In this document: positions 55,217 through 64,000 of the stretch, one piece after another | Layout: every line of letters starts with the position of its first letter | Position numbering within the stretch: the first letter of the stretch is position 1 | Origin: Isoetes taiwanensis | Lineage: Eukaryota > Streptophyta > Lycopodiopsida > Isoetales > Isoetaceae | Length of the DNA stretch: 64,000 bases | Direction of reading: 5' to 3' | Assembly (NCBI GenBank): GCA_021234155.1 | Contig: JAJEKV010000005.1 | Coordinates: forward strand, 26,258,620 to 26,322,619 | Made by a program: the position numbers and the translations under genes | Notes under the pieces: generated by a model | What the model was told of the DNA's origin: nothing | The model's database searches: none | What the model saw: the letters and a program-made list of their open reading frames with translations, nothing else

Positions 55217-56899
55217 AATGGATTTAGCTATGGCAAATCAGTCCGATTGGAAGAAAGAAATTTTCTTCTCCTTCTTCTTTGTGTTCTTCCTCTGTTTTCC
55301 AACATCATTTATTCTTCATCTTTTGAGTCGTCGTTCACCTCTCATTCTGGGTTGGAGTGTAACAAAACTCCTAGTTGATATCACGAAGCTTTCAAATTCA
55401 TTTCCTAATGCAAGAGTTATCTTTTCCTACAAAGTGTGCATGTATCACAAAAGTTTTAGTCAACGGATATGTGGCAAGTTGGTATGACCTAGTGATGTAT
55501 AAGATTTGTGCACTTTGGACAAGGGTTCAAACCCTGTCTTAAATGTCATTTCTGGATAGGAGTTGCTAGGGATTATATTAATGATGAACCCTGATGTAGT
55601 AGAATTTTCTTATTGATACATGTCCACTATGGTCCATTCGGCGCAACCCGAGAACCTGTTATTGATAAGATATGCAGTTCTCTGCTAGACAATTGTCTGG
55701 TGACTTCCTAATATGGACTTAAAAAAAAAAATACTCGTGACTTCTTAGGGCAAGAGCTATCTTTGCCTACAAAGTATGCATGTATCAACAAAATTTTGCT
55801 CAATGTATGTGTGGTGAGCTGATATAGATCTGATGATTCTTAAGATTTGTGCACTTTTGTCAGGGGTTCAAATCTTGCCTTAGAGTCATTTCATATTGAG
55901 AGTTGCTAGGGGTTATATTAATGATGAACCTCGACTTAGTAGAACTTTTTATTGATACATGTCCACTATAGTCCATTCGGCACAACCCGATATAGATAGG
56001 ACATGTATGTTTTTGCTAGATTGACTGTCTGGTAACTTTCTAATATAGATCTTAAATAAAAAAATAAAAAATACTCGTGACTTCCTAAGGCAGGAATTAT
56101 CTTTTCCTACAAAGTGTGCATGTATCACAAAAATTTTGCTTAACGGATGTGTGCCGAGTTCGATAGACCTAGTGATGCCTAAGATTTGTGCACTTTGGTC
56201 AGGGGTTCAAACTCTACTTTATATGTCATTTCTTGATGGGACTTGCTAGGGGTTATATTAAGGATGACCCCCGACATAGTAGAACTTTCTGTTGAGACAT
56301 GTCGACGATAGTCCATTCGGCACAACTTGATATGGTTAGGAAATGTATGGTCCATTAGGCGCAACCCCAATGTGGATAGGAAATGTAGGTGTCTACTAGA
56401 CTTGCCTGTCTGCTGACTTTCTAATATGGACCTTAAACAAAAAAAATAAAAAATACTCGTGACTTGCTAAGGCAGATTTATAAGTGTGCATGTATCATAA
56501 AAGTTTTGCTCAGTTGATACGTCCACTATGGTCTATTCAGTGCAATCTGATATGGATAGGATATGTAGGTGTCTACTAGACTTGGTTGTATGGTGCCTTC
56601 CTAATATGGACCTTAAACAAAAAAATAGAAGGAAGGAAGGAAGGAAGGAAGTATATTTTAACGTCCACGGAGGCCAACTGGCCTATGAGACGGTGATACA
56701 ATATAGCGGAAAGTTTCCAAACACAAAAGAAAACCATAGAAACCCTGTACAATGTGTCTCTACCACTGGGATGAAAAAACCCCCCATGTGGGAGGAAAAA
56801 CCCTTGTGGTAGGCATTGAGAGGCCCTATCTGGGCGCTCAAATTCCCTGTGCTGTGAGGGACTCCCTGACGGTGGAGATTTGCAGAATGTAGGATGCGA

Positions 56900-57390
56900 G
56901 ACGTGCAACCATTGGAAGCCAGCAGTTGATGAATTGCTATCTCAGAGCATCTGAGATCGGCATGAGCTGCTCGGATGTGTGCATATGCTGGGCATTCCTG
57001 TAGAGCATGGTGTTCATCTTCTACTATCTACATGTGACAGCACTGGCATAATCTCTCATGCCGGGGGATTCCCTGCCCTCCATCCGTACCCCAGCGGCCT
57101 GTCTCAATTCTGAGATGGTGGGACCCTGTCCTTATTGCAGCTATAGCTCTCCGTTTCTTGGTAGAGATGTGTGCCTTCAAATACTGGTGGGGGCCATGTT
57201 CAAGCGACGGATTAACCTGCGTGTGGTAGTGCTCTGTTTTGGGCTTTGCAAGAGTGGGCGCATCCCACAGAGAGGCAGCAAAGCGCTCATTCAAATGCAG
57301 CTCCTGCTCCGCGATATCCGACATATCCATAATGTGTTGATAGTCTATGGACCATCTTGCGAACCATCCCCTACAATGCTCCTGACACAC
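56900..57390 (-). pseudogene. LINE ORF2 C-terminal zinc-binding region
   Basis: Minus frame: RAIAAIRTGSHHLRIETGRW, then ERLCQCC, a stop, then VEDEHHALQECPAY: a CX2C...H...C pattern of the LINE C-terminus, implicated in RNA binding and target priming. A TAG (about 57029) interrupts it. Confidence 0.8.
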
Positions 57391-57417
57391 TCTCTTCAGA
57401 CGTTGTGGCCCTTGTGC

Positions 57418-58620
57418 CTATAACAGAGCCCGGGGAGGAAGACGTTGTGCATCCATTCTGTCAACCTTATGAAAATACGCAAGGTGCCTGCGCATAGCAG
57501 AATGCTGCAGGGGCCAAAATCCAGTCTCATACATCAAAATCGGATAAGGCACCGTGTCCTTGAGACCTAGGCTGTATGTCAGGAAAGCCTTCTGTACCCT
57601 CTCTAGCTTATCCCAAGTACCCTTGCTAACTGCTGGCCCCCATACCTCTAACCCATACAACAATACTGGTTCCACGAGTGCTCGGAATAGGTGTGCTTTG
57701 CGTGCCCAATCGCGGAGAGTTATTCTGTAACAGCTATTCTGCATTGCATACAGGGCTTTCCATCCCGCGCTGACCCTTCTTTCTACACAGTCATCCCATA
57801 GCATGTTAGCAGAGAAATTGATTCCCAGATACTTAAAGGTCCTTACAACTTCCATCCTTTGTCCTCTGTAATAGAAGTCTGGGATATCATGCAGATAGGA
57901 TTGGCAACAGCTTGGTTTTCTGCTGGTTGACTGTCATTCCTGCTATGTCACAGAATTGACTGAGAGCATCCAAATGTTCCTGCTTACTTCTAGCTGTATG
58001 GGACAATAAGTCCAGATCGTCTGCATAGAGCAACTGTTGTACTGTATATGCCTCTGGCAACTGCCTCCAACTTGTCAATATAGAGTCCAAAAAGCGTTGG
58101 AGATAACGGGCATCCCTGTTTAACACCTATGGTACTGTTCACCGGGTGGTCTGACGCAGGCAAAGTGGCATATATTCCGTCATAGAGCCAGTAGATGGCA
58201 TTCTGCAAATCCTGTGGGACATGTAGCTCCTGCAAGCGTTGCCACAACATTAAAATCCACGAAACAGCAATACAAGTCACGTCGTGCATTGCGGCTTGCT
58301 TCCATAAGGATTCTGAGAGTAAAAATATGATCACTCGTGGAGTGGGCAGGGTGGAAACCTGCCTGGCCAACTGCACGTACTCCCGTTTCCTCCGCCCATT
58401 GCGTCAACTTCTTCTCCAGCACACCTGCTAGAAGTTTTGCGAGTAACGGGCTCACCATGATCATACAGTAGTTGGTGGAGTCATCCCTGCTTCCCGTCTT
58501 ATGAATAGGGGTGACCTTGCTAACCATCCATTCCTACGGGAGGCCCTCTCTGATGGCCTGATTGATTATCCCTTTTAAAGGCCCGAGCAAAGTTGGCCCA
58601 CCCCATTTCAACAGCTCGGC
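57418..58620 (-). pseudogene. LINE reverse transcriptase
   Basis: Minus-strand motifs in order: NYCMIMVSPLLAKLL, AVGQAGFHPAHSTSDHIFTL, CCFVDF (motif A, catalytic Asp), VKQGCPLSPTLFGLYID (motif B), LLYADDLDLLS (motif C, ADD), TVNQQKTKLL and FKYLGINFSA, then a thumb with LVEPVLLYGLEVWGP. A deletion with frameshift removes the KAFD part after FVDF, and another shift separates motifs B and C. Reverse transcribes the element's RNA at the nicked target. Confidence 0.93.
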
Positions 58621-58726
58621 CTAAAGTCCCTGCAAGTCCTTTGCTTTACCATTAGCAAGATGCCTAAGACCCTGGTGGATGTCCTCCTCTGAAAGCTGTA
58701 GTGTTTCTCCTAGTTGATCTGGTACA

Positions 58727-59551
58727 TCAGCGATTGCTCCTGGGGGGGTCATACAACTCCTCCAACCGCTGTCTCCACTGGTCTGAGGTGACATTGCCAG
58801 GTGGTTGATGCCTCTTATACAGCACTCTACGCCAAAAGGCTTTTGGCTCAGTCATCAGTAGATCAAACATGCGTTGCTGATTTTCTGCAATGTAGCAATG
58901 CTTTTTGGATTTCAAGAATGCCTTATAGTCCCTAATGGCCTGTTGCCGGAGCTGTGGATCTAAGATGGTGTGTAGCTGACTCTTTAGAGCCTTACATTCA
59001 GCGTCAAACCAGGGGTTTTGAGGGAATTGCGCAGTGTCCCTTCGCGGGGGCTTCCTTGCTGCAAAGCATTCACTGGCTGCTGCGAGTAAGGCCTTCACCA
59101 ACCATTCACACTTATCATGCAATGTATAGAGGGCATCAATCCTCTGTAGCTCACGTTCAAGCGCCACCTCATACCCTGCTTGCTTCCGATAGTTCGGGGT
59201 GTATCCCAAACCCCGAGGGCGCCTGTCCTGTGGCCACGCCACTGAGTACCTCCAATCCAAAGTGACATAAAGTGGATAGTGGTCTGACAAAGTCTCTTCA
59301 TCTCTTGTTCCTGTGTCTGTCGCGAAATCTCTAATGATATCAAGTTCTGGCACTGGAGCTAGTAGATAGTCCACCACGCTGGCTCCACCATCGCCCTCGT
59401 TGCTTCTGCAAGTGAAGCCCCCTGATCGCGGCCATCTGAGCATACCATTGCAGATCACCGTGTCAAAGATCTGACATAGCTGGACCAACTCTCTTCCAAA
59501 TGCTCCGGAGACTGTATCCTGAGAGCGTCTTGCATGCTGGGATGCCTCCAT
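58727..59551 (-). pseudogene. LINE AP-type endonuclease, N-terminus missing
   Basis: Minus frame: AFGRELVQLCQIFDTVICNG, GGASVVDYLLAP (the S-x-x-D-Y block), LSDHYPLYV (catalytic S-D-H), then a linker with RLEELYDPP. The first ~130 residues (N and E of the active site) are lost to 5' truncation. The enzyme nicks the target DNA for priming. Confidence 0.92.
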
Positions 59552-60915
59552 TTGTAGCCAAAGTGGGTTGGAGTCATAGAAAATACTCGTGACTTCCTAA
59601 GGTGGGTGTTATCTCTGCCTACAAAGTGTGCTAGTATCACAAAAGTTTTGCTCCTAATATGGACCTTAAACAAAAAAACAAAAACTACTTGTAACTTCCT
59701 AAGGCAGGAGTTATCTCTGCCTACAAAATGTGCATGTATCACAAAAGTTTCGCTCAACGTATGGGTGGCAACTTGGTATAGACCTAGTAATGCCTCAAAT
59801 TTGTGCACTTTTGTCAGGCGGTTCAAATCCTGCCTTAGATATCATTTCGTATTGCGAGTTGCTAGGGGTTATATTAATGATGAACCCGACGTAGTAGAAA
59901 ATACTTGTGACTTCCTAAGGCGGGAATTATCTCTGCCTACAAAGTGCGCATGTATCACAAAAGTTTTTTGTAACGGATATGCGTCGAGTTGGATAGACTT
60001 AAGAATGCCTAAGATTTGTGCATTTTGGTCAGGGGTTCAAACTCTGCTTTAGATGTCATTTCTTGACGGAACTTACTAGGGGGTTATATTAATGATGACC
60101 CCCACCCCCAACGTAGTAGAATTTTCTGTTGATACATATCCACTATGGTCCATTCGACGCAACTCGATATGGATAGGAAATGTATGGTCCATTAGGCGCA
60201 ACCCAATATAGATAGAAAATGTAGGTGTCTACTAGATTTGGTTGTCTGTTGACTTCCTAATATGGACCTTAAACAAAAAAATAAAAAATACTCGTGACTT
60301 CTTAAGGCGGGAGTTATCTCTGGCTACAAAGTGTGCATGTATCACAAAAGTTTTGCTCAGTTGATACATGTCCACTATGGTCTATTCAGTGCAACCCGAT
60401 ATGGATAGGATATGTAGGTGTCTACTAGACTTGGTTGTCTGGTGCCTCCCTAATATGGACCTTAAACAAAAAAATAAAAAATACTCGTGACTTCCTAAGG
60501 TGGGTGTTATCTCTGCCTACAAAGTGTGCTAGTATCACAAAAGTTTTGCTCCTAATATGGACCTTAAACAAAAAAAATACTCATGACTTCCTAGGGCATA
60601 AGGTATCTTTGCCTACAAAATATGCATGTATCACAAAAGTTTTACATATGCGTGGCGAGTTGGTATAGACCTAGTGATGCCTAAGATTTGTGCACTCTTG
60701 TCAGGGGTTTAAATCCTGCCGTACATGTCATTTCATATTTGGGTTGCTAGGGGTTATATTAATGATGAACCCCGACATAGTAGAACTTTTTGTTGATACA
60801 TGTTCACTATGGTCTATTAAACGAAAAAATAAAAACTACTCGTGACTTCCTAAGGTGGGAATTATCTCTGCCTACAAAGTGTGCATGTATCACAAACGTT
60901 TTGCTTAACGGGTGC

Positions 60916-62640
60916 AGCTAGATAGTGGCGACACACGTTCGTACCCGACTGAACTCCCCAAAACAAGAGCCAGACCGACACCTGCAACTCTTGAGAGTCA
61001 GGGCGACACCATTGACCCAGGAAGTGTTGGACCCATACCCGGCCCTCATGAAGTGACCGACTATAGGCCTAGCCTACTAAGGGTCCCAGTAGTCATGCTC
61101 GGCAGGGACCTCCCTCCACTCCAACATTGGTTTCACTAGAAGAAGCTGTGAGGCAAAGGATACTAACAACTCTTATAATAAATGTCAACACATGCATTCA
61201 ATGTGATCTTATGCTGCTGTATGCATTGGTTGTTAAGGACTCAAATATCACAATCCAATTTTCTTGCTTCAACTTGAATGTTGCAAGGAAAAGCTAAGAA
61301 GAAATTGTTGCATTCCAGGCTTATAAACATTATGAAATTTCAAACGCTTCTTGCTCTTAACTTGCGTCTAGCAATTTCATCCTACTTCAGATTTCAGCAT
61401 GGAGTGAAACAAACAAATAAACGAATCTATATTGAACTATACGGATGCATGAAATATGATATTGTATATGAAATGAAGTTGAAGAGCTAGCTGGTACATG
61501 AATCACGGATTAAGACTTTCTGCAAACTTCGAAAATATTAAACTCATTAAATATAAAATGGAAGATTTCTTCTTCTTCATCCTTCTGCATAGAAAATATC
61601 CTAAAACAAGGTTTGGAACAACAAATCCAAAAGAAGGCGGGATTTGCAGAGCATTTTAGAATGAATAAGAACAAAGGCTGAATTACTAACTATACTGCAA
61701 AAACTGCGAATGGGAAGAAATTTTTGAGTTAAAAAAGCCCGCACTTCTGAACCCTACTATAGACTGAGCCCCGTCCAGATGTCCAAAAGCAAGAGAATAG
61801 ACCCTGAACTATAGAAGCAAGAGAATATATAGCTAGTGGGCCACTATCTTTTCTTCGCCTCGCAGACTCCTGCAAAATGAAAAGAAGGCACATAACAATT
61901 GCAAATGCTTTTTTACAATTTTTTTTGTCAGGATAAAAGTTTTAATAAAAAATATGTCATGGCAAATCATTGTACATGGTCGTAAAAAGACAAAAATTAG
62001 ACAAAAGGCAAAAAGAGAAACAAAAATCTCTCACACCGCTTCTGAGAGCAACGCTTTTGTATATAGGAATGCCCGTTTAGGGGTCATTCCTGAGATGGAA
62101 ATGGGGCGACGACAGAACACAAAGCTCTGTTGACATCTCAAGAACGTCAAACAAATATTCCTGCAACTTAGAAAAAATTTAGGAACCATTTTGGAAGAAG
62201 TAGAAAACTTTGAAATGTTGGGTAAGCTCATGGTATGCAGGGTAAACACTCCAGAATGATAGTGAAACTGTAGAAGCCACCCGCCGTAGAAGCTCGTCGC
62301 TGAGCAAATTTTTTTTACTAACATCTCTGGTTTTGAAATAGTGCTACGTTGCACGACGCTGCTGACAGACGCGACAGAGTGCTTCCTAAGCTTTTTTTTT
62401 TGGGTGAATGGCAAGGAAGATTTAGAAGGGGCCAGTTTCTTCAATAGGGAAGAACAGATGAATAGGTTCATGATTTTTGGCTTTTCTAGGACTGTCAGCA
62501 ATAGGTCCGTTTGCAGTAGCAGTAGCAATGACAACAAAGCAAAGAGGTGTTGGAAAACAAAAGGTTCTTGACTTTGAATTTTCCCTTTTATGGTTATGCT
62601 AATTTTGCTCCTTGGTTTATGCTGAAACCCAAACGGTTCC
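60916..62640. other. Intergenic
   Basis: 60916-61140 is GC-richer (frame with TRSYPTELPKTRARPTPATL; no family recognised). AT-rich after that. 61921-61960 (TTTTTTTTGTCAGGATAAAA, TTTTAATAAAA) looks like the 3' tail of a minus-strand LINE-type retroposon, but no target duplication was found. Confidence 0.4.
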
Positions 62641-62964
62641 TTAAGTTGCTCAGTTGCTTAAATTACTCTGAGCTTCTGTTTTTAAGGCTTATGTTTAGCC
62701 TAAGATTATGTTCATGTGATGTATAAAACATTGTGTGGATCTTCGGATTAGACCACCAAGTGTTTGAATGCAAAAGGTTTCGGGTTCTCTTTCTTAAGTA
62801 TTCAAATCTCTTGTTCTTGTTCTAGTGTTGTTCAACATTGCTCTACTGTTGTTCAATAGGTTATGGGCCCACGCATGCTTTAAATTCTGTCGCTGGTTGC
62901 CGATCACTTAATTCTGTCTTTAATCTTGTGTACGGTCCCTCTGTCTCATCCCCTTCTCTGAACT
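62641..62964 (+). other. Leader upstream of the copia gag
   Basis: GTTGTTCAACATTGCTCTAC, TGTTGTTCAATAGG, then GGTTATGGGCCCACGC (62860-62875), a weak candidate primer-binding site. The 5' LTR probably lies here, but without the 3' LTR its borders cannot be set. Confidence 0.35.
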
Positions 62965-63600
62965 TTGGCTATGGAAGACACTACCGGAACCATCTCTGCC
63001 TCTGAAGGGCGCATGATTCCTCGTTTCTCTGGTAAGAATTTCCACCTGTGGAAATGGAGGATGCAAGTTGTTTTGAAGGATCGGAAGCTCTGGGATGTTG
63101 TAGCGCCTGCAATTCCCGTTCCTGATCCGACTGATGAAGCTGCTATGGATGAATCTGTGACTCCAGTGGTTGTTGACGAAACTGAGAGAGATCGAAAGGC
63201 TCAGTTTATTCTGATAACTAGCCTCGATGATGTCCCTGCAAGGATTGTGAAGGGCGCTCCGACCGCCCGAGCTGGAAATCTCTGACTTCTCACTATGAAT
63301 CTGCCACTGCTGGAAATCGCTTAGTGCTGCGGAAGCGCCTGTATGAACTCCAACTTTCTGAAGGAGGAGATTTGCTTGAGCACGTCTGTAAGATGAAAGA
63401 CATGCTCGATGATCTGTGTGCCACTGGAGGCCAGATTAGTGAGGACGAGAAGGTCTGCATGTTGCTCAACAGCCTTCCCAAATCCTATGAAGGCCTGGTA
63501 ATCTCTTCTTGAGGGTAGACTTGATGTCTACACGTTTGAAACAGCCTACGAGAGAATCAAAATTGAGTCTCTAAGACAGAGTCAATAATCTCGTCCTCAC
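62965..63600 (+). pseudogene. Ty1/copia gag, frameshifted
   Basis: MAMEDTTGTISASEGRMIPR, FSGKNFHLWKWRMQVVL (start of a copia gag, UBN2-type), IKGAPTAR-like end of frame 1 at 63270; continues in frame 3 with SWKSLTSHYESATAGNRLVL, LYELQLSEGGDLLEHV and MLLNSLPKSYEGLV; then in frame 1 again EGRLDVYTFETAYERIK, and a TAA near 63587. Gag makes the particle; three lesions inactivate this copy. Confidence 0.92.
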
Positions 63601-64000
63601 GATGATCTGATGCTTGCAGACACTCGAAGAAATCCCACTAAAGATGCTCGGGAAAATCAAGGAAACAAAGGGAAGAAGTTTACCTGTTATAGGTGTCAAA
63701 AGAAAGGATATTTAGCCTGAGATTGTCGAGCACCAGCACCAGTTGCAAAATCCGAACCTCCTGAAGAGCAGAACACTCACTGAAATGCCCAGTACAGGAC
63801 CCGTTTATTGGTTCTTAGATTCCGGGGCAACCTGTCACATGACTCCCATTCGAAAAATCTTCATCAGTTATCAATCTTTGCAGGAGGATAGAACAATGCG
63901 CATGGGAGATAATCACCTTTAGCATGCCAAAGGAATTGGAACAGTCAAAATCAGACCAAGTCCGGTGTTCCTAAACTCCTCAAGGACGTCTTGCATGTAC
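63601..64000 (+). pseudogene. Ty1/copia zinc knuckle and protease (runs off the window)
   Basis: KKFTCYRCQKKGYLA, a TGA, then DC: a CX2CX4HX4C knuckle in which His is Tyr and the residue before Asp is a stop (TGA for expected CGA). The protease active site follows in another frame, VYWFLDSGATCHMTP (D-S-G), and a TAG occurs near 63919 (DNHL*HAKG). The element continues beyond the window. Confidence 0.92.

Larger units (their letters stand above)
56628..59579 (-). mobile_element. LINE (non-LTR retrotransposon), 5'-truncated
   Basis: Minus-strand endonuclease, reverse transcriptase and zinc-binding tail, with a 3' end in a TTCC microsatellite (56628-56650 on the plus strand). AAAATA at 56622-56627 and 59580-59585 is the likely target duplication. 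The host is a SINE-array unit whose sequence resumes at once on the right. The endonuclease N-terminus is missing, as usual for incomplete reverse transcription. Confidence 0.94.
55395..60915 (+). repeat. Tandem array of a tRNA-derived SINE-like unit, ~11 units
   Basis: Each unit starts ATACTCGTGACTTCCTAAGG and ends GGACCTTAAACAAAAAAATA. Full units are ~330-380 bp and contain a TGGCGAGTTGG A-box and a GGGGTTCAAATCC B-box ~50 bases apart, then GGGGTTATATTAATGATGAAC. Six units keep the boxes (near 55485, 55825, 56160, 59770, 59990, 60660); shorter ones have internal deletions. The array is split by a LINE (56628-59579). Confidence 0.85.

Noticed and set aside
61921-62400. A second minus-strand retroposon
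   Set aside because: A T-run and TTTTAATAAAA tail are suggestive, but no target duplication or second border was found.
62031-62537. 168-codon minus-strand ORF
   Set aside because: Low-complexity Ser/Leu/Lys composition, overlapping a plus-strand ORF; no motif. It may be a retroposon tail.

Overview
The window looks like a piece of a large, repeat-rich land-plant nuclear genome. The genic sequence is all plant-type and intron-containing: a citrate-binding-protein-like gene, a GNAT acetyltransferase, and broken pieces of 3-ketoacyl-CoA synthase, GH9 endoglucanase, MGDG synthase, the CP29 light-harvesting protein, an AP2/ERF factor and WRAP73. Three DIRS-type tyrosine-recombinase retrotransposons are present, a class known from green algae and not, to my knowledge, typical of angiosperms. 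I therefore lean (inference) to a seedless plant such as a fern, lycophyte or bryophyte. No prokaryotic or organellar features were seen.

Layout. 1-2773: 3' part of a DIRS element (RT/RNase H tail, a tyrosine recombinase, then a split-repeat 3' end). 3843-10937: a Ty3/gypsy chromovirus on the minus strand, complete from LTR to LTR with a 5-bp target duplication (GTGAG). Its integrase is split by an inverted piece of another retrotransposon's integrase, and its 5' LTR carries a ~0.9 kb insertion. 11525-19520: a foldback/MITE-like element whose left arm has been split by a second, decayed DIRS element (11549-19061). 20.1-31.4 kb: truncated gene fragments (GH9, KCS, MGDG synthase, CP29) mixed with unidentified fragments, a palindrome array and a transposase-like pseudogene; two inverted copies of a ~245-bp repeat lie within this region. 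32.6-36.7 kb: a second MITE copy, a retroposon with 13-bp target duplications, microsatellites and a large foldback element.

37.7-40.1 kb holds the only two apparently intact host genes, both on the plus strand: a four-exon GNAT acetyltransferase and a two-exon secreted citrate-binding/alginate-lyase-2-like protein. About 43.3-48.3 kb is a third DIRS-type element with a pyrimidine-rich, apparently non-coding interior. It abuts a WRAP73 pseudogene (48.4-50.6 kb, minus). 55.0-60.9 kb has a broken AP2/ERF fragment, then a tandem array of a tRNA-derived SINE-like unit split by a 5'-truncated LINE. The window ends in the gag-protease part of a mutated Ty1/copia element (from 62965).

The genes do not form an operon or pathway. 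The main biology is transposon structure and nesting, and the accumulation of gene fragments. Most coding remnants carry frameshifts or stops, several of them C-to-T changes compatible with CpG decay.
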